Positions 1 to 10,628 of a stretch of 64,000 nucleotides of DNA are shown here, piece after piece. The notes below the pieces were generated by a model that made no database searches, was not told the DNA's origin, and was given only the letters and a program-made list of their open reading frames with translations. Source of the stretch: Amanita rubescens (taxonomy: Eukaryota; Basidiomycota; Agaricomycetes; Agaricales; Amanitaceae); assembly GCA_015039365.1 (NCBI GenBank), contig WION01000260.1, positions 1 to 64,000 on the forward strand, in the 5' to 3' direction. Position 1 is the first letter of the stretch; every line of letters starts with the position of its first letter. The position numbers and the translations under genes were made by a program.

Positions 1-1666
1 GTAAGTCAGATGGGCGCTGCATGCGAAGCAATCTAACGAACGTGCAGCTATGCTTCTCAGTCTGCATCGTTATCTTCCCAATAGTCGGTTCAATGATTGG
101 ACAAATGCGGACGCTTAGCGTAAGCTACCAACGTAAACGGTTGGAAAAAACTTGATGTGTTTATACAGGGTTACAGCTTCCTCGCCAACTTTTGCGTGTG
201 GTATGTTGATTCTAGCGTGAAACTGGCAGCTAATTAACCATTGGCTCGCAGGCTTAATTTGGCCATTATATTCATGGTCATGGGCTTCGTCGCTCATAGC
301 CCGCCCAATTTTGGTGCTGCGTTGACGTCGTTAGGTGTCCCCGAAGGGCCTGTTGTAACAGAGTTGTTCGTCAATCTACCACTCTATTACAGGGTGAGTT
401 GGGCACATCATCAGCCTGTTGGAGCTGAACCACTCACTGCTTATGACACAGGTCAACGGCATGATGAATATGGTCCGTGATTGCTAAATTAGTACTCATG
501 CGTCATGACATACTTATCTTAATCTAGATTCTCGCTTACGGCGGCGCTATGTTGTTCGTTGAAATAGTCAGTCTAATCCTTCTACGTCAATCGACTCACC
601 GTTGACGATCTATTATAAAACTTAATAGATGGCGGAGATGCGGCGCCCAATGGATTTCTGGAAAGGCCTTGTTTGTCCCTTCTATTATTGACCTGTGTCA
701 AAATCTGACAGACAACACTATTCCGCTTTCGAAGGCCTTAGCACAAATACTCATCTTCATTGCTTATGTGCTATTTGGTTGCTTCGTTTACGTACGTCCT
801 AGGTGCTTATAGGAAAGCCTTGTCATGAAACGCCGTTTACAGGGATTCCAAGGACAATTTACGCTACCATTAGCGTACCAAGGCGTCAGCAAGTATACAT
901 GGCAGACAGTCGGTTAGTCATCTATCATTTCTGGAGTATTTTACTCCGTGACGTCGGCAACTCTAGGAAATGCTATATCTCTCGTTACGGGTCTTATCGC
1001 GGGTGGTCTGTTCAGCCATGTCTCAACCAAGGTCCTCTACATCAACTTTGTCGAGGGCTTTGGCGGTCCTCGCTTGATGACTCCAAAGGGAAGGATTACC
1101 TGGGGAAGTACGTAGTTACGAGACTCGTGATAGGGCATTGCTGACTTACACTTCAAGTCCTGGTATTCTGCTATTGGTCAATTGGTTCGTACCAACCATC
1201 ATATTTACAAACACTATTCACGTCTATTCCAGCGTTCGTCATTGGAGCTGCCATTCCTCAAGTCCAAACCATAAATGGTCTCATTGCCGCGGTCGCCGTT
1301 GTACAGTTTTCATACACCTTCCCGCCTTTATTCATGTTCGGATTTCTCGTTATGACCGACGGCGCCAGTGAAGATCGCCCACACACACCTGGCGGGGGGA
1401 GCAAAGGTAGGATTGATACATGGAGAAATTGGTCTCGCTGGAAGAGAGTAAGCGCCAGTGTGGTTTGTTTGGGTTTTAACTTACAACTACAGGGGCTCTT
1501 TGGTGGATCATGGTACCGCAAACTCTTCAAGTTATTCAATCTGTTGATCGGTTTGTCATGTCTGAGTGCAGCGTGTCTTGGAATCTGGGGAGCTGGTGAA
1601 GCTATTAAAGCGACCTTTGCGATTGCGGGCGCGGCGACTTCATTTGGGTGCCAAGCACCTGTTTGA
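1..1666 (+). CDS. Amino-acid transporter of the AAAP family, 5' end outside the window
   Basis: A multi-exon membrane transporter, probably importing neutral amino acids across the plasma or vacuolar membrane. The window opens in an intron (GTAAGT at base 1). Exon pieces then follow in fungal AAAP order: IVGSMIGQMRTL near 80-115, a membrane segment near 245-390, VNGMMN near 454, LAYGGAMLFVEI near 532, MRRPMDFWKG near 640, FQGQFTLPLAYQGVSKYTW near 840-905, a long helix pair near 965-1110, and QFSYTFPPLFMFGFLVM near 1300-1350. The last exon (about 1492-1666) ends in SFGCQAPV plus TGA, the usual AAAP C-terminus. I could not phase every junction; the one around 1109-1190 does not join cleanly. 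A decayed second copy lies just downstream. The family call is firm; the substrate is not known. Confidence 0.8.
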
Positions 1667-2160
1667 TAATGAACATCAGGTTCCTTATAATGATGATGAT
1701 GCTTGCTATGCTTTCGTGCCGTATACTATTCGTGTTGTCTATCAGCTCTTTCCCACCACTGCGACTGCAATGCAGCAATCTTCCAAGCAAAAGGGATTCT
1801 ACAACTAGTTTACCCAAACAAGAAGTGGTCTTCGTACATCTATGCCGCATTGGAGCGACAAGGTGATGATGCCATGAGTCGACAAGCCTCCTCCGAAGAT
1901 CGAACGAAAAAAGGAACTGGATTTCCGGTGTCACTGTGCTGGTAAAGGTGGATCCACCTTCTACCTCTGATGGAGCAGGCAATTGAGCGCGCAAACGCTT
2001 CTTGTGCGCTGCGGGTAAGTGACATCATCGTCGATATTTTCGGGCCTTTCAAAATTCCGGATGCCGTCTCGCAAGTTGGACGGGTTCCCAGCCTCGTTCT
2101 CTTATTTATCAGTGAGTCAGCGCCTTTATCCCTTCTCCATCCCTGAAAAGATTCTTGCAT
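1667..2160. other. Spacer between the transporter copies with an unidentified exon-like remnant
   Basis: No complete gene is seen. On the plus strand near 1808-1920 a stretch reads like protein (LVYPNKKWSSYIYAALER, then an acidic and basic run), but it loses frame within about 100 bases. I do not recognise the family. It may be the leftover of a gene lost when the transporter duplicated. Confidence 0.3.
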
Positions 2161-2875
2161 ATGAGGTGCCATGATGCTGTTTATTGAAATAGTTAGTATT
2201 CATCGCAGACAGTCGGTGAGCCAATAATCTTTTATAACGTCAACGCCCTAGAAAACGTTATATCCCTCGTTACGGGTATTACCGCTGCCGCTCAGGGGCA
2301 GCCATGTCTCAACCAAGGTCCTTGACATCAACTCCATTGAAGGCCTTGGTGGTCTCGCTTATCAAGTGTCAAAGGAAGGGTTTTCTGGGCAGGTACGCCA
2401 GAGTCACGGGTGGCTCCATTGTGCAACGCTAACGCGCACCTCAATTCAGTTTTGGTACTCTCTTACTGGTTGGTTTGTACCAACCAATACATTTAGTATA
2501 AGCGTTAATAACCCCTTTCCAACGTTCGCCATTGCTGCAGCCGCCGTTGTACAGTTTTCCCACCGTTGCTTTTGCTCAGATGCAATGTTTTAACTGACGC
2601 CGCCAGTGAAGATGGTCCGTCCGTGATACACTCGCCGGAAGAGAGTAAGCGTCAACACATCTTTCGCGTGGTGGCAAACCGTTTTATTTAACGTGTCTAC
2701 AGGGACTTTTCGGTTGATCATGGTACCGCCATTGTTCAAACTCTTCAATCTGGTGATTGGTTTGGCTACTCTAGCCGTGGCGTGCCTTGGAATGCGGGCA
2801 TCTGGTGAAGTTATCAAAGCGACTTTCTCAATCGCAGGCTCGGCGACTTCGTTTGATTGCCAAGCACGTGTCTGA
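2161..2875 (+). pseudogene. Decayed tandem copy of the AAAP transporter
   Basis: This stretch repeats pieces of the upstream transporter in the same order: LFIEIVS, an ENVISLVTGITAA stretch, the QPCLNQGP-frame echo, the membrane stretch near 2450-2590, and a last exon from about 2702 to a TGA at 2873-2875. That exon reads LFNLVIGLATLAVACLGM and ends SFDCQARV, against SFGCQAPV in the first copy. Most of the middle, including the MRRPMDFWKG and LPLAYQG exons, is missing and the remaining blocks are in different frames, so it cannot make a transporter. Similarity stops at about 2880, where a RING gene begins mid-protein. This looks like an unequal tandem duplication that landed in the RING gene. 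Confidence 0.75.
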
Positions 2876-2880
2876 TGAGG

Positions 2881-3649
2881 AAGATAACCCGTCTTCTCAA
2901 AGTGCAAACACACAAACTCGACCCCAATCACAACGCCAATCGACCCCGCCTACTCTAGATGCTCTCCTCTCTATGGAACCAGAAGATATTCGATCCCTCT
3001 CCGTCTCGTCCCTTAAAGCCCTCTTATTCTCCAACCACGTTAACGTCAATGCAACTATGGCACTCGAAAAGAGCGATTTGGTCGAACGGGTGTTACTGCT
3101 CGTTGAGAATGAGAAGGCGGTAAGGGAACGAGCGAGGCGGGCGAACGAGGAAGAGGAGGAGATGTTTAGGGAGCAAATGAGGGGAGCGGAAAGAGAGAGC
3201 ATGCAGCAGAAAGTGGAGGGCGAACGTACGGAACAGCATGAGCATGGACATGAACGCGAGGATGAGGAAGGCGTTGCTGATCATAATAAGGAGGAAAGAG
3301 AGGGCGCCTCGCCGCCACATTTACACTTTGGATCGTCGTCCTCGCCACCTCTTCGTCTTGCGTCGGTGGTGGGTCGTTCTCCACCCGGAAAGACATCGTA
3401 TACTGGTCGTAACGGGTTATGCGTCGTATGTCAAGACGATGAAGCTAATATTGCGATTGTGGACTCTGGGTACGTTGCGCATTCTTTTGTGCTTTTGATT
3501 TTTTTTTGGTTCAAACGACAACTTCTACTAGACATCTCGCCATGTGTCGGGAATGCTCTGATCTCGTTATGGCTTCTTCTCGTGAATGACCGCTTTGCCG
3601 AACGAGGATTGTCACCAAGGCGCGACTTTTGCGTATATTCAAGACATAG
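2881..3649 (+). pseudogene. RING-finger E3 ligase remnant, 5' truncated, with a stop in the RING
   Basis: The 3' part of a RING-type E3 ligase. The open part has a Ser/Pro-rich stretch, a SAP-like segment (SMEPEDIRSLSVSSLKALL), a charged coiled coil (about 3060-3300) and a C-terminal C3HC4 RING (CVVCQDDEANIAIV). The RING is split by a 62-base intron at 3470-3531 and continues HLAMCRECSDLVMASSRE. The next codon, which should be cysteine before PLCR, is TGA at 3587-3589. The frame then stays open through PLCRTRIVTKARLLRIFKT to TAG at 3647-3649. The third zinc ligand is also lost: TCT (Ser) at 3465-3467 stands where Cys is expected. The upstream part (often FYVE in relatives) is absent, cut off by the transporter duplicate. 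Two lost zinc ligands plus truncation make it a pseudogene. Confidence 0.8.
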
Positions 3650-4434
3650 ATTCGTTTGACTCCCTTTTTTCTTGAAGTAGACGCGATGATGTGTTTTTCC
3701 AGACAGTGTATATCTTTTGTTTGAAATTCCGTGCATATATCGGAGATGTATTTGTTCAGAAAGAAAGAAAAATTGTATTGTATTTCACTACTTTTCCTCG
3801 CATCAAATGGAGCTCTTTTTTTCCTTCTTAGCTTGACCCATCGAGGTAGGCTGTCAATGTCACGTGTCGTTATGCCCGCCAAAAAACTAATTGCAAGTCG
3901 TCTGCTCCCGCTAGCTGCCCAAGTCTGCAACGGACTCACCGCGTTTCCCATCAAGAAAAGCTTTGTCTCGGGCTGATCTTTGGTTGTAATACCTCATACG
4001 AAGAGAGATAGCCGAGATTATCTCACCCGTTTTCTCCCCAGAAGGGCGTTCTCCAGTTTGAGCCCATCCTCAGGCCTGAGGCGCTATATCGCTCGATTCT
4101 GGACAGTTCGTGCGGGTTCAAAAGATACCAATGCGAAACAAGCCCTCCCCTTAAACTTGTACTAGTATCTCTATACGTTGCTTAAAAAGGTGGATTGCCT
4201 TTGTGTATCATTCAATGGTGTGTGAAATTCGTTAACCTAAATTTAAGGGTTCAAGGTACACAGCTAGAAAGGCCAAGTATATATTCATGATGGTGGTCAC
4301 ACATGGCAAGGCCTTCACATCACGAGTTTCCTAAATATGCATAGCCCATGGTCGTGTACGTCATAATTCAATTAAGCACTTCAATTATTGCTACTTCTCA
4401 AGCACTCACCGCCAGCTAAAACAAATAATCGAAA
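3650..4434. other. Intergenic, no gene seen
   Basis: The 3' flank of the RING remnant and the upstream region of the next gene. Open frames here lack coding character and match nothing I recognise. Confidence 0.6.
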
Positions 4435-5323
4435 ATGGCCCCGGTCCCACTTCTATGGCCAACTCGAATCTCCAGCGCTTCCCAGGGAACGGATGGTACC
4501 GCGATGGGGCTGAGAGTCGACGTCGGAATCAGAGCCAACGGTAACACGGGCGAGGACACCGGCTTGACTTCGCCCGCGCTCGTCGTGTCTCTCGCTATTT
4601 TTGGTTTGTCCTTCACGATGCTTTCAATATTCGGGCGGAGGATGTATGCTGCTCGTCATCGACATCGTGGTCAAGGGATGGAGCAGCAGACGGATTCTGA
4701 AACGAGAGAAGATCGCTACCTATTTCTCGCTGATATGTTAGGGCTCGACCTGGGGCACATGAGGGGAGGAATGCCTCAGCTACCACTAATCGGCGACAAA
4801 CCGAAACTGTGGAATCTTCACGCTACGCCCTGCGGAGTGGAAACTCGCATGGAACGCCCATTATGCTGGGATGATATCACAGTGAGTAGTGTCAGCATTA
4901 TTTCAGGGGTTAGGCTACTAGTCCGATGATAAACGGATGCTGCTCGCGGCACATACTAGCACCGTGCATTACTTTGGTCACACACTAACATTTGCCTGAC
5001 AGCCTATCGCGGCAGTGGTGTCCCAGGAAGAGACGTGTTGTGTACGGGATACGACGAACCCCGCACCCTCTCCTGCTCCTCGTCATATGACGGACCGGCG
5101 CATGTGTTGCTGCCACCGGCGGACGCCAGTCAGAAGAGCGATCCAGGACGAACAGCAAGGCAGGGGAGAGGAAGAATCTAGGGTGCCACTTCCGCATAAG
5201 AGTATTCAGGTTGCGGTGGCTATCACGATGCCGTGTCGCTCAGGGCAGGTATCCAGGGGGGGTAGGGATGCGGCTATGGATTATTCTATTGGGGTGCATG
5301 AGATTCCGTGGGACTATGCATAA
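4435..5323 (+). CDS. Small single-pass membrane protein of unknown function
   Basis: Two exons, 4435-4881 and 5003-5323, separated by a phase-0 intron (GTGAGT...GACAG, 121 bases), give about 255 residues ending in TAA. The N-terminus is polar. One membrane helix lies at about residues 44-64 (SPALVVSLAIFGLSFTML) and is followed at once by basic residues (GRRMYAARHRHR), so the C-terminal part should face the cytosol. The tail has a Cys/Arg-rich patch (RRMCCCHRR) and a charged stretch. The ATG at 4435 sits in AAAATGG, a reasonable context. I recognise no domain. Short one-pass proteins of this shape are common orphan genes in Agaricomycetes. Confidence 0.6.
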
Positions 5324-5986
5324 CCTCGTTCTTTATCGGAGTGTAAGATTAGTAACTTTGCTGTGATACCAGTTGATAGGTAGGGTTGATAAATTCCTGT
5401 ATAAGCTATGTTCTCATTCTATCATCTGCTGGTCAGAGCCGACGTTCCGCGGACTAGTAACCCTGCAGTAATGCGAAAATCGATATTCAAATTGATTTTG
5501 ATTTTCCAGTTAATGAAATTGATTTCGATTAAACCTTTTTTACACGCACACGTTCCACGACGGATTCAACGGAGGTTGGGCGAAACTTGGGTCTAAGCAA
5601 GAGAATGTACCTTAGGATGTGTGACAATATGCTACTTTAATGTTGTACTAGCTTGATTCTGAATAACGTTCCGCCTACCGTGATGATCGATATTCAGATT
5701 GATTTTGATTTTCCTTTCACACGCACACACTAACCCCCTGCCACAGTGGAATTCAGCGGTGAAGCGAAAAAGTCAAGTCCAGACTCTACGCAAGGACTAT
5801 ACCTCAGGGTGTGTAGCAAAAAAAATCCTATTTACTGACAGCAATTACGATAACATACCGCCGTGGCATACGCAGATATTCAAATAGTAACATCGATATT
5901 CAAATTGATTTTGGTTTTCGGTCAAGTTATATAAACTCAACACTTTGACGTGTTCAATTGCACACGCTGTCTCTCTACCGCCTCCA
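5324..5986. repeat. Three degenerate ~207-bp direct repeats in the ACR3 upstream region
   Basis: A CGATATTCAAATTGATTTTG core begins at 5481, 5688 (one mismatch) and 5894, so the spacing is 207 and 206 bases. Outside the core the copies share shorter blocks: ACACGCACAC runs near 5541 and 5720, and TACCTCAGG/TACCTTAGG followed by GTGTG near 5608 and 5800. The last copy ends about 65 bases before the ACR3 start codon. No gene lies in the interval. Confidence 0.75.
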
Positions 5987-7389
5987 ATGGATTATGAAAG
6001 TCGAACAAGAAATTCCGAACAAGTTGATTCCACACAAGAGCTAATGCCGAGTCGGGGTAAGTACAATACTAGTCGTATTCTACTACTACCGCATTTCTGA
6101 ACTGGATGTGGCAGGAATATTTCTCGGATTGAGCATTCAGGATCGTCTTCTATCTCCGCTCATTATTGTGGTAATGATTGTGGGGGTTGTTATTGGCGAA
6201 TTCTGCCCAAACGTACAACATGCGTTCGACACTGTCCGCTTCGACAGCGTATCCGTCCGTCAGTGCTAATGATTTTTTGTCCCCTTGATCAACCCACTTA
6301 TACCTTACCGCTTTAGCGATTGCCATTGGCCTCATAGTAATGATGTGGCCTATCCTTGCGAAGGTGCAATATGAGAAATTACCGGAGATATTTTCCTCAT
6401 CGCGGATTTGGGTACATATCGGAATTTCGATGATACTCAACTGGTTTTTCGGCCCATTGGTAATGCTTGGATTAGCCTGGGCGTGTTTACCAGACCTTCC
6501 AACGTACCGCACTGGCGTCATCCTCGTTGGACTTGCGCGATGCATTGCCATGGTTCTGATATGGAATCAGCTCGCAAAAGGGGAAAGTAACTATTGTGCC
6601 ATACTGGTCTTCATAAACTCGATTCTTCAAATCATCCTCTATTCACCCTATGCTCTGCTGTTTATCAACGTAATAGGGCACCAGCATGGCATACATGTAT
6701 CATACGGCAGCGTTGCGATCTCAGTCCTTATAGTAAGTCACGAGCTATTCAAGTTTTAGTTTCAAAGATACTAAATTTACACCTCGAATTGTAGTACCTT
6801 GGAATTCCACTAGTCCTTGGCATTATCACCCGTTACGGTGTTCGGTTAGCGACAAGCAAAGAATTCTTTGAAGAGCGCTTTCTCCCTGTATTCTCGACAC
6901 TCTCGTTACTTGGTTTGCTCTACACCATCTTGGTCTTATTTGCATATCAAGGGCACCATGTTATTAAGAATTTAGGACCAGTTTTCAGGGTTTTCGTGCC
7001 CATGGTCCTTTATTTCTTGATAATGTGGACTTCCGCTTTTGCCTTGATGTATTATTTGACAAAAGGGGCATCTGGTATATTTGGGTACGAAATGGCGGTA
7101 GTCCAGGCATTCACAGCCGGTAGCAATAATTTTGTCTGTCTTATTCCCGTCTTACCAGCTCAGCTTCTAACAACCTTGATCACAGGAACTTGCGATCGCG
7201 GTAGCCATAGCCGTATTTGGGGTCAACTCAGATCAAGCACTCGCAGCGACAATTGGACCTCTGGTCGAGGTCCCTGTGCTTTTGAGCTTAACGTGGGTTG
7301 CGCTGTGGTTGAGAAAGAAACTGAACTGGGCACACATTGAACGGCAGCAAACCGAGAGCGCAGAAATAGAGAAAGCTGAGTCTGCTTGA
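5987..7389 (+). CDS. ACR3: ACR3-type arsenite efflux transporter
   Basis: Exports arsenite (and probably antimonite) across the plasma membrane; a ten-helix BART/NhaA-fold carrier. Exons 5987-6056, 6115-6258, 6317-6732, 6795-7133 and 7186-7389 join without a phase error to 390 residues, the normal length of the family. Diagnostic parts are [17 protein letters not shown], the helix-4 motif [17 protein letters not shown] with the conserved substrate cysteine, [17 protein letters not shown], and NNF plus [15 protein letters not shown] (joined across the last intron), which carries the conserved helix-9 glutamate. The C-terminus is short and charged. A three-copy repeat lies directly upstream. 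The arsenate reductase that often accompanies ACR3 is not in the window. This is an intact gene. Confidence 0.93.
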
Positions 7390-7891
7390 GTCGAATTAGC
7401 ATCTTGTACAACGATTAAATACATACATGGCATGTAATTATTTAGGCGTAGTATATAATGCGCTGTGCGTGAATGTACATCTCGCAGTGGCACTTCGACA
7501 TGATTGGTAAACGTGGCTGTTGTTCGGTATTTGGTCGGCAGTTGACCGAAAAACTCACAAGTCACGATGTCCCATGTACGTTTCAATGGCTCATCGAACA
7601 ACTTGAAGGGGAGCTGTCCAGCGCTGGGCGCTCAACGTTCAACCCCCGCAGAAACCCATAGGTCTCAACAAGCCCACAGGCTGACTTTGCTTAACATAAC
7701 GGCCAGTATTAGAGTCGCTCATGCTTACTTACTAGATCAATATACCGGCATTGTCTAGTTGAGTTCATGACGGATGCAAGCAGTGCCTTTGCGCAACCAT
7801 AACCCTGGAATTGCGTTGGCGCGACTCATCGTAAATGTTCACAGCGATCAATGCGTAACAGCATAACCGATAGCCTAGATAATGTACAACT
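7390..7891. other. Intergenic between convergent ACR3 and the GST remnant
   Basis: Holds the 3' ends of two convergent genes. No coding or repeat signal was found. Confidence 0.6.
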
Positions 7892-8729
7892 TCATACTTC
7901 GTACAATGCGGACCCGGGACGCCATATGTAAGCTGTTGAATTTACACCATCTTTGACGGCCTTCCACGATTCGCGATTGGTGAGTTCCTCGAACCACCTA
8001 GAATGAATGGGTTGGATACTAATTCACGGAAAATAGCCTGCATACCTCTTCACGTTAGGCCTCTTGTCGATAAAGTCACCCTGACCAGCCACGTAAAGCT
8101 TAGCACCGCAAGGAAGGTGGAAGAGGTCAGCGAGCGTGAGCTCGTCGCCTGCAAGGTACTTCTGTTTGCTCAAAATTTTCTCGTAGGCATCTAGCCTGGC
8201 ATTGAGAGAAATGGAAAGATTCTCAGCCTGCACTTCATCTGTCTGTAAGCCCCGATGCCTGCAGACTGAATTCAGTAATGTGCACCAAAGGGCACGTATT
8301 ATAAACGCATATACTTCCTGGAAATTTTCTCCCAAATAATTCCGGTTGCAAACGGATTGAAATTGAAGGCTTCGATGGAGGTCGCTTGCTCGAAGAGGGC
8401 CTTAGTCGTTGGGATCGGTTGGGATAAGCTGTGTACCCTGGCCGTCATATTTGATCGCGATATAGCGAGCGATGGCACGGCTCTCGTAAAGAAAGAAACC
8501 ATCATCCTAGAGATGGATGTCAGAAATAGGTGCATCGTGTCGAACAGCATCTGCGGTACCTCAAGACCTGGAACTTGACCGAACGGTTGAATCTTCAGGT
8601 GCTCTTCAGATTTATGCTCAGCCTTCGACATGTCGACTTTGACAAGCACGAAGGGGACGTTCTTCTCGTGAAGACCAGTGGCTACGCGTTTAGTTCAGGT
8701 GGAGGTGACCCATAAAGTTTTAAGGTCAT
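7892..8729 (-). pseudogene. Glutathione S-transferase, disrupted
   Basis: A cytosolic GST with the thioredoxin-like N-domain (MTLKLYGSP, then TKRVATGLHEKNVPFVLVKV, FGQVPGLE, DDGFFLYESRAIARYIAIKY) and an all-helical C-domain (ALFEQATSIEAFNFNPFA, YLAGDELTLADLFHLP, ending YIWRPGSALYEV plus TGA at 7892-7894). Introns are at 8507-8559, 8259-8314 and about 8010-8037. It is broken three times. The frame shifts just after MTLKLYGSP (about 8705). In the downstream frame the expected cysteine of STCTKRV is TGA. An extra base lies in the C run at about 8418 (PTDP to TTKALFEQ). Everything else is well conserved, so it is either a young pseudogene or carries assembly errors. Confidence 0.8.
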
Positions 8730-9101
8730 GGTTATGAAGGTCGAATAGCACGTGGGGAAGGAAGGTTGCGCGGCCGGAGTTTGCGACCTTTGTGCCGCGA
8801 AGCTACTCACAAAGGGAATAGTTCACCCATTTTCACCCAAAAGGGCGTTCTCGGAATCAGGTCGTTCTCCAGACTTCGTACACTGACCGTGCCTTTTCCT
8901 TTGTATTTCATCAGATTCCACTCGTTATATAATATGGAAAAACTTTAGAGACGTTAATTTATTATGATGAGAATTTGCATAGATTGTTTCTTATTCTTTT
9001 CCTTGTATGCGATTACACTACTATTTTCAAATAATAGACAACACAACAATATATTACAAGCAGGCTTTACATTTTTTTATTTCGCATGAATGGCATGCAG
9101 T
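8730..9101. other. Intergenic upstream of the GST remnant, AT-rich
   Basis: A divergent or termination region of about 370 bases between two minus-strand genes. No coding signal. AT-rich at 8935-9085. Confidence 0.5.
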
Positions 9102-10628
9102 TTACGAGCATGGCAAACACCAGTCTTCAAACTGAGCCCTGCCTGTCTGGATCGCGCGCAGGGCTTCCAATAGCCCATTTGCAATCGATCCTCGTAATTC
9201 ACGTTCGGGAAAGACCAGATCCTTCTTTTCGGCGTCTTGTGACAACCCGCCTAGCCCAATCTTGCTCACGGATGCGACAGTCACAGCAGTGCCGACACAG
9301 AAAGCTTCCAACAGCCTTTCCTCTTTCGCCCACTTCTCTACTTCGGACATCGTAATAGTTCGTTCTACAGTGTGTATGCGAGTACTTGTCGATAGACCGG
9401 GTATCGTGAATGGATTTGAGGGAGCCGAATGTGCACGGATAAGGGATAGACACGAATCTCGTGTCACACCTGGAAGGATTGTCCCGTCCAAAGCGGGTGT
9501 TATTACATCAATGTCTGTCAGGGTTGGTACGTCAACACCCTGGACACACGAAAAGAAGAAAAAAGGTGAAACACTAACCTCCATCATCTCTACGTACTAG
9601 CTACAAAGTAATTCATCGCTCCTGCTTCCGTGACCTTCTTCTCTCCTCCGTGTGGGAGCAGCCACAAGATTTGATCGTATCCCTTTTCTTTTGCCAATTT
9701 CTGTGGCATAAATCCAGGTGCGTAATTTAAACCCAGCTTGAATTCTCCAGTTCCTCCAGGCCACGCGCGTACGTGCTCGCCTACGGCGAGTAACGAGATG
9801 GCATTTTTACCGCTGCCACCTTGCTTGCGGAAGTATGGTCCAGTAGGGCAAACAATGACATAGAGGAGAGCGCTATCGGAGGCCATCACGCCTAGGCTGT
9901 CGCGAGTGCCAATGACAGTGGGACGTATGTACAGGCTGTACTCTGGCAGGTCGGGTATCCATCGTGATTCTAGCATGACAAGGCGTTTGATGAGTGTCAG
10001 AACTGCATTGGTGTTGATTGGCTATGTTTGACAGATATGTCAAAAATTTTTGGACAAATGTGTCGAGCGACTAACCGGCAATGCTGCCCGGTGGAGGGAT
10101 CGGGAAAGTCGTTCCATATTCTTTTGTGGCCTGAAGAGGCGCGGCTTCCCGTCTGGCCCGAGGTAAGCCTAAGCTGTGTTAAGAGTTATGTATAGAGTCG
10201 TAGAGATTCGACGAACCTTCATACCCTCGAAGACGCTAGGGCAGTATTGGAAGCACGAACTGGCAGGGTCCAAGTGTAGAGGTCCGTACGGCTTAATTTC
10301 CGGCGCGGACCAACCAGTTTTTGGATTATATTCAGCAACAAGCATGTAATCTGTTTTTATCTTCCATTATGTTAATTGACGCTGGTTAAAGGAGTACGAT
10401 GAAGAAGCCCTACATTGCCAAAGGTCATCTCTTCTGAAGGCTGGATGACTTTAAGAGTCTTGCATTCAGTTAAGATCAATTTCGAAGGCTAGAAATAACG
10501 ATGGCGAGGTTTCAGTACGACGGGGGACATTGAAGGAATCGACTTACGTCCAGCTCTGCCAATTGGGGTTTTTCGTTCGATACACTTGCGCCATTACCGT
10601 TCGTCGTCCTTGCATTCCCAACGGTCAT
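9102..10628 (-). CDS. Branched-chain amino-acid aminotransferase
   Basis: A fold-IV PLP enzyme that interconverts Leu/Ile/Val and their keto acids using 2-oxoglutarate. Exons on the minus strand are 10628-10548, 10488-10398, 10350-10217, 10168-10076, 10021-9605 and 9539-9102. All phases agree and give 417 residues. Landmarks: YGPLHLDPASS, FEGMKAYLGPDGKPRLFRP, RAWPGGTGEFKLGLNYAPGF (the lysine of EFKLG is the PLP Schiff-base residue), TEAGAMNYF, DGTILPGVTRDS and LLEAFCVGTAVTVASVSKIG. The N-terminus is neutral, without an obvious mitochondrial presequence, so a cytosolic form is more likely. The intron-2 donor (GTACTC) is unusual, chosen because it restores the frame. The E2 subunit of the next catabolic step lies about 1.1 kb upstream on the same strand. 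Confidence 0.92.

Noticed and set aside
3587..3589. UGA recoding (selenocysteine) in the RING gene
   Set aside because: Another zinc ligand and the 5' half are also lost, normal genes in the window end with TGA, and no SECIS-like element could be argued by eye.
3511..3954. 147-codon minus-strand frame
   Set aside because: Antisense of the RING exon and its flank, with no family resemblance or signal peptide.
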